Part shown: one piece after another, positions 1 to 7,333 of the stretch
How positions within the stretch are numbered: position 1 is the stretch's first letter
Layout: each line of letters begins with the position of its first letter
NCBI GenBank assembly: GCA_030620005.1
Contig: JAUXAJ010000099.1
Location: forward strand, 1-15,551
Length of the DNA stretch: 15,551 nucleotides
Direction: 5' to 3'
Origin: Promethearchaeota archaeon
Lineage (GTDB): Archaea; Asgardarchaeota; Lokiarchaeia; Sigynarchaeales; SOKP01
The notes under the pieces: generated by a model
Databases searched by the model: none
What the model was told of the DNA's origin: nothing
What the model saw: only the letters and a program-made list of their open reading frames with translations
Translations under genes and position numbers: made by a program

Positions 1-429
1 TTAAAAGAAAATTATCCTGGATTCTCTGAATTTTTTAAAGGCGCAAAAATCGATTATGAAGAATTAACAGCAATGTCAAACTCTAAAATGGTTGAGAATG
101 TTGTGCCTTATTTAGGAATTGTGTTAATAGGAGAGAGTGCTGGCTTTGTTGGTAAACTTGCTGGTTCAGGTTTGTATTTTTCTATGGCTATGGCGAATTT
201 TTGGGTAAAAATGTTATCTAAAAAATTGTTGAATCTTTCGGGAGGAACAACAGAAGTTTCGAAGCATATAAATGGAATCTGGAGTTCAGAAAATGTAAAG
301 GAATTTAATGAAAACTTTGAGACTTTTGAAACATATAAACATGTAAAAGACTCTTATAACTTAACTAGAGCATTTGAATATAAAATTTTTCGTCGATTAA
401 GGACTGCTGAAAGAATAAACAAAAAATAG
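1..429 (+). CDS. C-terminal part of a probable FAD-dependent oxidoreductase (5' end outside window)
   Basis: The frame is open from the first base of the window and ends at TAG 427-429, so 142 residues of the C-terminus are visible. Visible residues about 39-68 read as a hydrophobic strand followed by G-E-S-A-G-F-V and then a G-S-G-L-Y-F-S stretch. This resembles the second FAD-contacting motif (G-D-A-A-G-F-V...G-G-G-I) of geranylgeranyl-reductase/FixC-type flavoproteins, with the usual Asp replaced by Glu. After it comes a helical, Lys-rich tail ending R-I-N-K-K, with no membrane segment. Members of this superfamily reduce isoprenoid double bonds or pass electrons to quinones, but the substrate here cannot be told because the N-terminal dinucleotide-binding domain is missing. 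Any internal ATG (for example at 73) would cut into the conserved region, so it is not the start. The family call is moderately secure; the specific function is unknown. Confidence 0.55.
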   Translation, partial: LKENYPGFSEFFKGAKIDYEELTAMSNSKMVENVVPYLGIVLIGESAGFVGKLAGSGLYFSMAMANFWVKMLSKKLLNLSGGTTEVSKHINGIWSSENVKEFNENFETFETYKHVKDSYNLTRAFEYKIFRRLRTAERINKK

Positions 430-570
430 GACTACATTTCATCGTTATTAAAACAAGCGTGAAACTCAAGTGAATATTAATAAAGAAATATGTATGGAGA
501 AATTTTGCCTACAACAATAAGTCCATAAATTAACAAAAGAATTAAATTTTAAACAAATAACCGAGAAAGT
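430..570. other. AT-rich spacer without a recognisable gene
   Basis: This stretch lies between the stop of the flavoprotein fragment and the 3' end of the transposase remnant on the other strand. I see no long open frame, no tRNA-like fold and no strong T-run in it. The two neighbours converge here. Confidence 0.5.
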
Positions 571-1170
571 TTATTTTTTTGAAAACCGAATTAAAACAAG
601 AGTAAAAATGAGCGCCATCAATTCTTGCATATCTGAAGCGTCCATCGACGCCTCGAAAAAGAGTAACATGATCGAAATTTCTCTATGATTATTAGTTTTA
701 AGTTTCTCAAAATGCTCGTTTGATTCGAATGGGATATATAACATGATTCTCGGCTCGACAACAAGCACGATGTAGTTTCCATCAAGGTAACACAAGCACT
801 CTTCCAGTTTCATTGAATTTCTTTTATACATCGGATTAGGAAGTCGCTTCTTTCTTTTAAAACACCACGAATTCCATGATTTCAAGAGATCTTTCGTGAT
901 TCGTGCGGAGGAATGGCAGTAATGCGTGTGTAAATGGGGAAAGAGTGATTTCCACTTAAAATAAAAGCTTTTTCTAATTTTTGGAAAAGAAGAATAACTA
1001 TAATATGTGTTTCCTTTCTTGTTCACTTTCTTGAAAATGGGATTCTCCACGCACTTCTCAATCAAGAAATTGACCGAGTTCTTGAAATCCTCAATGGTAC
1101 GAGCAATTTTATCGTATTTTCTCGTGGTTAATTTCAATGACATTATTCGTGCGGTTTTTATCGTTTTCAA
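571..1170 (-). pseudogene. tnpB: Truncated IS605-family TnpB (OrfB) transposon protein, N-terminal part only
   Basis: The 199-residue product matches the N-terminal half of archaeal TnpB/OrfB proteins, RNA-guided nucleases of IS200/IS605 elements. The start M-S-L-K-L-T-T-R (from about residue 10) leads into an N-terminal helical region, then H-Y-C-H-S-S-A-R (83-90), the W-N-S-W-C-F-K motif (99-105), and a basic stretch leading to a strand ending V-E-P-R-I-M-L-Y-I-P. Full TnpB proteins are usually about 350-450 residues with a RuvC-like DED nuclease domain and a C-terminal zinc finger; both are absent. Similarity fades near residue 168, and the last 30 residues look unrelated. A T-rich run there allows a shift into another frame that stays open to about 542, but that frame is not recognisable as RuvC either. 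The start is TTG at 1168-1170, preceded by a strong GGAGGAG about 11 nt upstream; ATG at 1141 is an alternative. No tnpA was seen nearby. It is most likely a dead remnant. Confidence 0.75.
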
Positions 1171-1181
1171 GAGGGTATTAT

Positions 1182-1188
1182 CTCCTCC
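1182..1188 (-). promoter_or_regulatory. Shine-Dalgarno site of the TnpB remnant
   Basis: On the minus strand GGAGGAG lies about 11 nt before TTG 1168-1170. It favours the TTG start over the later ATG. It contrasts with most neighbouring genes, which have no such site, and fits a mobile gene carrying its own translation signal. Confidence 0.5.
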
Positions 1189-1240
1189 TTTCGCTTCATT
1201 TCCTCATCTTTTCGTTTCATTCTTCTTTATCGTGATTTAA

Positions 1241-1585
1241 CTCTTTCCAATATATTTCTTTTTGAATGAGAATAAGTATCTCACGATTTCGTTTAAAGAA
1301 GTAGAGGGCGTGAATTTAGTAATTTATACCATTTCTTTGTATATGAAAAGATATTACTTCTATTCACACGATATTACTTTTGGATACTATTGATATGCCC
1401 ATTTTCTATGAGTTTGCATTTAGAATTTGACAAAAAATGGAAAAATAGGATTAGAATGGAATAATCGTAATAAAACATATTAAAATATTAAAATAATAAA
1501 ACTTGATTAATAATTTTCATTTTTTATAAAGTGAAAATAATTATCTTTAAGATTTTATAGAAAAACAAAATAATAATTGATTTAA
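1241..1585. other. 345-bp gene-free region upstream of the mannosidase; possible relic of an insertion-element end
   Basis: No open frame of note is present. TGAGA 1267-1271 and TCTCA 1279-1283 can form a 5-bp stem with a 7-nt loop, about 100 bp outside the TnpB start. GATATTACTT occurs twice, at 1350-1359 and 1370-1379, exactly 20 bp apart. These could be remains of the subterminal hairpin and end of the IS605-type element, but neither is diagnostic. From about 1440 the sequence is extremely AT-rich and probably holds the promoter of the mannosidase gene. Confidence 0.35.
1553..1559 (+). promoter_or_regulatory. TATA-like box before the mannosidase gene
   Basis: TTTTATA is centred about 30 bp before the ATG at 1586. 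In archaea the TATA box lies about 26-27 bp before the transcription start, so transcription would begin almost at the start codon (leaderless or nearly so). The lack of a Shine-Dalgarno sequence fits this. A second TATA-like site, TTTATAAA at 1523-1530, is an alternative and would give a leader of about 30 nt. In such AT-rich DNA the assignment is weak. Confidence 0.3.
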
Positions 1586-4375
1586 ATGAAAGCAAATCAC
1601 ATTATAGTTGTTCCTGAAACGCACTGGGACAGAGAATGGTATGTGCCATTTCAGGAGTACCGTGCTAGACTTGTCCTAATGATGGATAAATTGTTAAAAA
1701 TTCTGAGGGAGAATCCAGATTATAAAAACTTCACATTTGATGGTCAAACAATTCCAATTGAAGATTATATAGAAGTTCGCCCCCAAAGAGAAAAAGAAGT
1801 TCAAAAATATGTTCAACAGAATAGACTCTCCATAGGTCCAATGTACATTTTACCCGATGAATTTTTGATTAGCGGAGAATCCATGATTAGAAATTTGTTG
1901 ATTGGCCATCAAATTGCCAAGAGATTTGGAAGGGTCATGAAAGCAGGCTATATTCCTGACCCATTTGGACATATCGCTCAATTACCACAAATATTAAGCG
2001 GATTTGAAATTCCTTCGGTATTATTTGCTAGAGGGTTTGGAGATGAGTTTGAAAACGAAAATTTGAACATGGAATTCACATGGGATGCTCCAGGGAGCGC
2101 AGCGTCTATACTTGCTATACATCTTGTAGGGGGTTATGGTTCAATTGCCGAAATAGAAATATCTTTAACGGACGGAATATATAAAGGCGCATTAAGAAGG
2201 ATGAAGAGAGTGATATCTAAATTAGAAAAATACACTTCGACACCCATTGTCCTTTTAAATAGCGGTTCAGATCATCACGAAGCTCGCCCTGAGATACCAG
2301 AAATAATAAAACAGTGGAATGAGAGAAATCCAGAGGTATTCATGGAACAAAACGATTTTGAATATTATGTTAAGAAAGTATTAGAGACAAATCCAAAATT
2401 AAAACCGTTTCAAGGTGAACTTCGAGGGGGAAGATATCAAAATCTTCTTTCTGGAGTTTTTTCAGCACGAATATGGATAAAGCAGAGAAACACTTCAATC
2501 GAATATTTATACGAAAAGTATGCAGAACCCGCTTCTACGATGGCATGGATTCTTGATAATAATGGTGAATTCACATTTCCTGACGCCTACCTTCTAACAG
2601 GTTTGAAATGGCTAATAAAAAACCACCCCCACGATTCGATTTGTGGTTGCTCAATTGATGAAGTTCACGACGAGATGAAAACAAGGTTTGATTGGTCAGA
2701 ACAAATCGGTAATGAAATATTTAAAGATTCTATGGTTTTTCTTGCTGACATGATCAAGGTAAAGGAGAATGACGGCAGGAAAATGAAAGTTCTTGTTTAT
2801 AATCCGTTACCTTGGAAACGAACGGACATCGTGAACTTTTTTATAGGGACTACTCATAATGAAAATGTTTCTGTATATCCCGATGATCTTCAAATTGTCG
2901 ACTCTAACGGTAATCAAGTTGAATACCAGTCTAAGAAAGTACCAATACCATCAAGAATCAGAAGGGAATTAATGGACGGATACAACTTCAGTTTCTTAGC
3001 GGAAATGCCCGCCTGTGGTTATAAATTATTTTATATCATCCCTAACGAAAAATCTGATGATTTTCATATAAGTACAGATAAATTCAACCTGTCGGAAAAC
3101 AGTTTAGAAAACGAATATTATAGGATCTCAGTTGATACTCATGGATATATAACTTGTCTCGATAAAACAACGAAAATTTTACATGAAAATATCTGTGAAT
3201 TCGAAGACGTCGGAGATTGGGGGGATGAGTACGATTACTCAGGACCAAAAGAAAGCCAAAAAGACAAAAAATATACGACTGGCAACGCTACAGATGTAAA
3301 TATTTCGAAATATATTGATGGGCCTTCCCAGAAAACTCTTAAGATAAGCATGAATTTAGAATTACCTAAGAGTCTTTCACCAAAACGAGATAATAGATTA
3401 AAAGAATTCAAGGTAAATCGCATTAATGTCTTTATTACTCTTTATAAAACCATGAAGCGTGTAGATTTTTCTTTTGAAATTGATAATAACTCTAAAGATC
3501 ATAGGATTAGGGTTCTCTTTCCAAGTAAATTAATCGCTGATGAAATCTTTGCCGATGGTCATTTTCACATCATTCCACGGAAAATTGAATTGCCTGAAGG
3601 AAAACGGTGGGCGCAAAAACCCCTTGGAACGAACCATCAAAAGGATTTTATTGCTTTATTTGCTAATTCGGCGTGTTTTGGCATCTTGAACAAGGGATTA
3701 CCGGAATATGAAGGCATAAGAAATTCAGATGGAACAATTACGATAGCTATTACATTATTAAGATGTGTTGAATGGCTTTCTCGCGCAGATTTTGCCACGA
3801 GAAGAGGAAACGCAGGACCTGATTTTCATACACCTGGAGCTCAATGCTTGGGAAAGCATGAATTTGAATTGTCTTTAGTTACACAGAGCGATTGCTTGAC
3901 ATTACTGGACTCAGAAATACACGTAAAAGGTAAAGAGTTCAATAATCCATTGAAGCTCGTTTCTCCATTTGGAGTAAAAACATTATTGCGTATCTCAGAT
4001 AAATTAATAATATTTCCGGGGATAGAATTAGTATTAAACTCCACGTGGTTTAGCGACTATAAAAAAGAACAATACTTACCAACTGAACTAAGTTTTATTG
4101 AACTTGATAATAAGAAAGTAATGTTAAGCGCTGTAAAGAAGTCAGAAATAGGAGATGACTTGATAATAAGGTTGTACAATATTTCGACTTCAAATGAGAA
4201 AGCAATACTTACCATATATGAAGGGATTAAAATAAAATCTTCAGAAATAGTAAATTTATTAGAGGAAACTCCCAAAAATCAAATTAAGGCTAAATTGACA
4301 AAATTAGACGATAACACATTAGAAGTAATTTTAGAACCCCATGTCATAGCAACAATTAAAATGAAATTGAATTAA
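1586..4375 (+). CDS. Glycoside hydrolase family 38 alpha-mannosidase
   Basis: This 929-residue protein is a full-length GH38 enzyme of the MngB-like prokaryotic type. These are zinc-dependent retaining hydrolases that release mannose from alpha-mannosides. The H-W-D-R-E-W motif gives zinc ligands His13 and Asp15. G-Y-I-P-D-P-F-G-H (121-129) contains the nucleophile and zinc ligand Asp125. N-H-P-H-D-S-I-C-G-C (346-355) supplies the final ligand, His349. The catalytic domain spans about 1-265, the three-helix middle domain about 275-370, and the beta-rich C-terminal domains the rest, with the conserved V-E-W-L-S-R-A-D and A-G-P...T-P-G-A-Q-C segments near residues 725-755. There is no signal peptide, so it is probably cytoplasmic. 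The first residues run directly into the motif, which fixes the ATG start; no Shine-Dalgarno is visible. No transporter or other glycosidase adjoins it, so the substrate (imported mannosides or the cell's own glycans) is open. Confidence 0.95.
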   Translation: MKANHIIVVPETHWDREWYVPFQEYRARLVLMMDKLLKILRENPDYKNFTFDGQTIPIEDYIEVRPQREKEVQKYVQQNRLSIGPMYILPDEFLISGESMIRNLLIGHQIAKRFGRVMKAGYIPDPFGHIAQLPQILSGFEIPSVLFARGFGDEFENENLNMEFTWDAPGSAASILAIHLVGGYGSIAEIEISLTDGIYKGALRRMKRVISKLEKYTSTPIVLLNSGSDHHEARPEIPEIIKQWNERNPEVFMEQNDFEYYVKKVLETNPKLKPFQGELRGGRYQNLLSGVFSARIWIKQRNTSIEYLYEKYAEPASTMAWILDNNGEFTFPDAYLLTGLKWLIKNHPHDSICGCSIDEVHDEMKTRFDWSEQIGNEIFKDSMVFLADMIKVKENDGRKMKVLVYNPLPWKRTDIVNFFIGTTHNENVSVYPDDLQIVDSNGNQVEYQSKKVPIPSRIRRELMDGYNFSFLAEMPACGYKLFYIIPNEKSDDFHISTDKFNLSENSLENEYYRISVDTHGYITCLDKTTKILHENICEFEDVGDWGDEYDYSGPKESQKDKKYTTGNATDVNISKYIDGPSQKTLKISMNLELPKSLSPKRDNRLKEFKVNRINVFITLYKTMKRVDFSFEIDNNSKDHRIRVLFPSKLIADEIFADGHFHIIPRKIELPEGKRWAQKPLGTNHQKDFIALFANSACFGILNKGLPEYEGIRNSDGTITIAITLLRCVEWLSRADFATRRGNAGPDFHTPGAQCLGKHEFELSLVTQSDCLTLLDSEIHVKGKEFNNPLKLVSPFGVKTLLRISDKLIIFPGIELVLNSTWFSDYKKEQYLPTELSFIELDNKKVMLSAVKKSEIGDDLIIRLYNISTSNEKAILTIYEGIKIKSSEIVNLLEETPKNQIKAKLTKLDDNTLEVILEPHVIATIKMKLN

Positions 4376-4391
4376 GAATTATGAATGCTTA

Positions 4392-4413
4392 TATTTTTTT
4401 GCTCCTTTTTTTT
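4392..4413 (+). terminator. T-rich transcription terminator after the mannosidase gene
   Basis: Two T-runs (4394-4400 and 4406-4413) separated by a short C-containing stretch begin about 18 nt after the stop codon. Oligo-T tracts are enough for intrinsic termination by archaeal RNA polymerase. The gene converges with the next one, so a terminator is expected here. Confidence 0.5.
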
Positions 4414-4438
4414 ATTCTTTAACTTTATTATATAGTGT

Positions 4439-4446
4439 AAAAAAAA
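4439..4446 (-). terminator. T8 run directly after the amidohydrolase stop codon
   Basis: Read on the minus strand, eight T residues follow the TAA stop (4447-4449) of the nitrilase-family gene immediately. It is a plausible archaeal oligo-T terminator for the minus-strand pair, facing the mannosidase terminator across a 71-bp convergent gap. Confidence 0.4.
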
Positions 4447-5277
4447 TTATAGTTCAAATATTTCTGGTCGCCTATCCTTGAGTGTAGTTGCTACACCTCG
4501 TTTTCTCTTCTTATGAAGTAGTTTTAAGTCTAGTACACCAGTTATTACCATCTCTTCGTTGGTTTTAGCCTCAGCAATTATACCGTTCTTGGGCCAAGGG
4601 GGCTCACACGGACTTAAGATTGAAGATCTTCCCCAGCCTGACATCTCAATATCCAAATTCATATGTCCCACCAAGCAAGAATGGAGGACATAAATTTGAT
4701 TTTCGATAGCTCTTGCTTGACAGCAATGCCGAACCCGCCAAAAACCATACTCGTCTATTGTATTTGATGGCGTAAATATGATTTCTGCTCCTTTAAGAGT
4801 AAGCGTTCTAGCTACTTCAGGGATTTCTTGTTCATAACAGGTAGCTATACCGATTTTTATTCCTTCAATTTCAAATATTTCAAGTTTATCGCCGGGAGTA
4901 ACTCCTAACTTGCCTTCTAGTGGAAATAAATGTGTTTTTACGTGTTCCAACCGGTTGCCATCCGGACAAAAAAGATATGCTATGTTATATTCTTTTTCAT
5001 TTCTCTTGGTTAAGTGAGAACCGGCAATGATGTACTGATTTTTTTTCTTTGATAATCTTGAAAAAAGCTCGATGTATTGATCAGTAAATTCGTGAATCTC
5101 ACCAATACTTTTATTTGGAGTAATATATTGCAATTCCATGGTAAAAACTTCCGGGAAAACAACAAACTTAGCTCCAGGAGCTTGATTTAATAAATTTTCT
5201 ACATTTGATTCAAATTCCTTAAAATTATTAATTGGTTTATAAGCATATTGAACACAAGCAACTTTAATTTCAGTCAA
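4447..5277 (-). CDS. Nitrilase-superfamily carbon-nitrogen hydrolase (amidohydrolase)
   Basis: This 276-residue protein has the complete Glu-Lys-Cys triad of the nitrilase superfamily. Glu43 is in F-P-E-V-F, Lys114 in V-K-T-H-L-F-P and Cys147 in I-A-T-C-Y-E-Q-E-I-P-E. The conserved A-R-A-I-E-N-Q (188-194) is also present. The length is typical for single-domain members, which hydrolyse amides or carbamoyl groups (omega-amidase, N-carbamoylputrescine and beta-ureidopropionase types). Nothing I can see decides the substrate. The start is TTG at 5275-5277, supported by GAGGTG seven nt upstream. The gene follows the saccharopine-dehydrogenase-family gene on the same strand after 88 nt, so co-transcription is possible though not tight. 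It is cytoplasmic, with no signal peptide. Confidence 0.92.
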   Translation of the reverse strand: MTEIKVACVQYAYKPINNFKEFESNVENLLNQAPGAKFVVFPEVFTMELQYITPNKSIGEIHEFTDQYIELFSRLSKKKNQYIIAGSHLTKRNEKEYNIAYLFCPDGNRLEHVKTHLFPLEGKLGVTPGDKLEIFEIEGIKIGIATCYEQEIPEVARTLTLKGAEIIFTPSNTIDEYGFWRVRHCCQARAIENQIYVLHSCLVGHMNLDIEMSGWGRSSILSPCEPPWPKNGIIAEAKTNEEMVITGVLDLKLLHKKRKRGVATTLKDRRPEIFEL

Positions 5278-5284
5278 TTTGTTT

Positions 5285-5290
5285 CACCTC
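5285..5290 (-). promoter_or_regulatory. Strong Shine-Dalgarno deciding a TTG start
   Basis: GAGGTG on the minus strand ends seven nt before TTG 5275-5277 of the amidohydrolase gene. This is ideal spacing and supports the TTG initiation codon; no ATG lies near the conserved N-terminal V-A-C-V-Q strand. Confidence 0.65.
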
Positions 5291-5365
5291 TTTATCTTTT
5301 TATATTAATAATTAGATTATAAAATTTATAGATTTTCGTGATTAGTATTATTAAACTAGAATGTT

Positions 5366-6589
5366 TTAAAGATCTAGTTCTTCTTCAATCAAAATGTCTT
5401 TTCCTGTTAAATTTTTTCCACAGTATGGTGCCATTAAATTAAAGAATTCCATTGGATCAATTGATTCTTCAGGGGTAAGAACTCCCTTTTTAGTAATTTT
5501 ACCTTCAATCAGCATTACGGTTCCAATTGCTAATGGAACTCCAGTAACTCCTGCCATTGCACCAAACGGTTTATGACTTAGAGCAACTCCTACCTTCTTT
5601 CTTTTCCCATCTTTCAATCCAGTAGCTATAACAGATAAGGTTGGTGGTCCTCCAAGATATTCCTTTAAAGGTGCTCTTCCCATTCGTGCTTTTTTATCTA
5701 ATGTTCCAAATTCATTACCTAATGCAATAGCTGCTTCTTGAATGCTTAGTTCCTTATCTAGAATTTTTTGGCGATATTCTCTAGTAATCTTAGTTGCAGT
5801 TTCCCCTATGTACATTACATTGGATATTGTTTTTGCTTTAAGTGTTCTGGGTAATGTAACAGGCTCAGGATGACCGATGTGGCAAGCGTACATCTCTTTA
5901 AAGCCAGGGAACGCAAAAGGTTCAGTTTCAGTAAGAGATTCAATTTCTATCGTTTTTCCATTTCGAAAAGTAGGAATTTTTTCGAGTGTTTCGTAAAGAA
6001 GGTGCATTATCGCTGCATTAGCTCCTTGTGGTGTCTTTCCTAACATCTTATATAATTTCTTTGGTTTAATACAATATTGTGGTTTTTTTCCCGCTTTAAT
6101 ATCAACACATTCACCCCATGCGGTAATAATTTCGTCAACTTCATCAAGTTTAGAGCAAGAATGCACGGCTAATAAATTTGAAATACCTGGACTTGCTCCC
6201 AACCCAATGATTGCCGTAATATCCGCGTCTTTTGCCTCATTATTCCTTTCAAGAGCATCTAAAGTTGGTTTATAATCGTCCATAATATCAAGAAAAGATC
6301 TCCGGGCTTCAATAGCCGCTTCTAAAACAGGCACCCCGAATTTGTAGAATGGTCCCGCAGTATTAATTACCACATCATGCGTTTTCATTAATTCTATTAA
6401 CTTTTCTTTTTCATTTATGTCTAGTTGAACTGCGGATAATTTATCCGAGCCAACCAGTTCAACAAAAGTTTCTGCTAAATTTTTATTAATATCGGCGACA
6501 GTTATAGATGATACTTTAGGAGAATCAAGTAGCACAGCTACAGCCATTCTACCCATAGCTCCCGAGCCGCCTAACGCTAATACTTTCAA
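5366..6589 (-). CDS. Saccharopine dehydrogenase-family NAD(P)-dependent oxidoreductase
   Basis: This 407-residue protein opens with a Rossmann strand and the dinucleotide-binding motif G-G-S-G-A-M-G (7-13). It continues with the family segment N-T-A-G-P-F-Y-K-F-G (76-85), where saccharopine dehydrogenase-like enzymes carry a D-x-V-I-N-x-x-G-P motif, and G-A-S-P-G-I-S-N (131-138). The C-terminal T-G-V-P-L-A-I-G-T...K-G-V-L-T-P-E (349-374) closes the catalytic domain as in saccharopine reductases and lysine 6-dehydrogenases. The family forms or breaks secondary amines, or deaminates amino acids, using NAD(P). The length fits a complete enzyme. Saccharopine, carboxy(nor)spermidine and lysine 6-dehydrogenase are all possible, and I cannot choose from sequence alone. 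The start is TTG at 6587-6589, directly before the Rossmann strand; GGTTGAG lies just upstream as a poor Shine-Dalgarno. The downstream amidohydrolase may be functionally linked. Confidence 0.85.
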   Translation of the reverse strand: MKVLALGGSGAMGRMAVAVLLDSPKVSSITVADINKNLAETFVELVGSDKLSAVQLDINEKEKLIELMKTHDVVINTAGPFYKFGVPVLEAAIEARRSFLDIMDDYKPTLDALERNNEAKDADITAIIGLGASPGISNLLAVHSCSKLDEVDEIITAWGECVDIKAGKKPQYCIKPKKLYKMLGKTPQGANAAIMHLLYETLEKIPTFRNGKTIEIESLTETEPFAFPGFKEMYACHIGHPEPVTLPRTLKAKTISNVMYIGETATKITREYRQKILDKELSIQEAAIALGNEFGTLDKKARMGRAPLKEYLGGPPTLSVIATGLKDGKRKKVGVALSHKPFGAMAGVTGVPLAIGTVMLIEGKITKKGVLTPEESIDPMEFFNLMAPYCGKNLTGKDILIEEELDL

Positions 6590-6820
6590 ATCTTCTCAAC
6601 CTTCTTCATATTTTTATTTTTTTGTTTAATTTAAAAACTTGATTTTATTTTCCTTTATAATTTAAAATTCATTTTACCACGCATAAGCCTTGTCCAGCAA
6701 GGGCAATTGCATTATAGTTTTTAAAGTGTAATCTTATTTAATAATTTAAATTTATATTAAATGTAAAAGTATTAACTATCTTTCTTAGAATTTACTAAAA
6801 ATTAACTAATTATATCTAAT
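6590..6820. other. Spacer with a short hairpin
   Basis: This is AT-rich sequence between two minus-strand genes. The only structure I see is at 6687-6704: CCTTG (6688-6692) and CAAGG (6698-6702) form a 5-bp stem around a five-base loop, and G6687 could pair with C6704 past one bulged base. The stretch is more GC-rich than its surroundings. It is not a tRNA. No T-run follows on the minus strand, so it is not a convincing terminator of the small upstream gene; an RNA element in the leader of the dehydrogenase gene is possible. Confidence 0.3.
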
Positions 6821-7105
6821 TCAATCATTTTTATTATACTCTTTAAAATTCTGGATATACTCTCTCACGCAACTGTCGCACATCATTATAAGATTATTGC
6901 GGTCAAAAGCAAGTTCAGGATATAATAAGGGAGATTTTTTACGTATGACGCATCTTATCGTGCCTGGGTGTTCACACATGCTTAAAAACAAGTTTAAATC
7001 TCTTTCGTCTCCAAATGGTCTATGTATATTAAACTCGACTTCCAGTTTTTGAGCAATTTTTCTAGTTACTATGCTATTACGAAAATCGTAATCGTCGTCA
7101 TTCAT
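6821..7105 (-). CDS. Small putative zinc-binding protein, HNH/treble-clef-like cysteine spacing
   Basis: The predicted 94-residue protein is not one I recognise. It is acidic at the N-terminus (M-N-D-D-D-Y-D) and has Cys44, His46, Cys52 and a C-x-x-C pair (Cys76, Cys79) in N-N-L-I-M-M-C-D-S-C. A paired cysteine after N-N-L is the usual end of HNH-type treble-clef folds, but the catalytic D-H-I/H residues are missing: the corresponding place reads E-L-A-F-D. A structural zinc-binding protein is therefore more likely than a nuclease. The ATG at 7103-7105 follows a weak TTGAG about nine nt upstream. It stands alone, with about 230 bp of AT-rich spacer on each side. That it is a real gene is likely from the ordered Cys pattern and clean stop; its function is unknown. 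Confidence 0.55.
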   Translation of the reverse strand: MNDDDYDFRNSIVTRKIAQKLEVEFNIHRPFGDERDLNLFLSMCEHPGTIRCVIRKKSPLLYPELAFDRNNLIMMCDSCVREYIQNFKEYNKND

Positions 7106-7294
7106 TTTTATTTCTCAAATAATCATTTGATATTTTACCATGCATATTTAATTATATATAAGAAATATTAAAATTTAATTTTCTTTCTTTAATTTTATAA
7201 ATCCTTAGATTAAAACATTTAAATCGATTTTAATCATAAAGATTAAACTATTTACACTAATAAAGAATAAGATAATAATATAATTTAACACTAT

Positions 7295-7308
7295 CATGTA
7301 ATAACATG
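7295..7308. repeat. Inverted repeat CATGT-N4-ACATG in the ferredoxin promoter region
   Basis: Five-base arms CATGT (7295-7299) and ACATG (7304-7308) flank AATA, 25 bp before the ATG at 7334. The position, at or just after the likely transcription start, would suit a repressor site. Similar ACATGT-type palindromes occur near the glycerate kinase start and the DUF11-like gene terminator. Confidence 0.25.
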
Positions 7309-7333
7309 TTTTTCAAATTCAAAATTTATTATC

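Noticed and set aside
1007..1240. Plus-strand open frame opposite the TnpB start
   Set aside because: It is Phe/Ser-rich shadow coding of the minus-strand TnpB sequence, with no recognisable feature or ribosome site.
1350..1379. CRISPR-like direct repeat
   Set aside because: There are only two copies of a 10-bp AT-rich word, far too short and too few for an array.
3235..4275. Three short minus-strand frames inside the mannosidase gene
   Set aside because: They lie wholly antisense to a well-conserved GH38 gene and look like random translations.
4447..6589. Firm naming of the pair as polyamine biosynthesis genes
   Set aside because: The families fit, but no residue visible here distinguishes that route from other amide and amino-acid reactions.
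6675..6725. Possible tRNA in a GC-richer spot
   Set aside because: Only one short stem can be drawn; there is no acceptor stem, anticodon arm or T-arm consensus.
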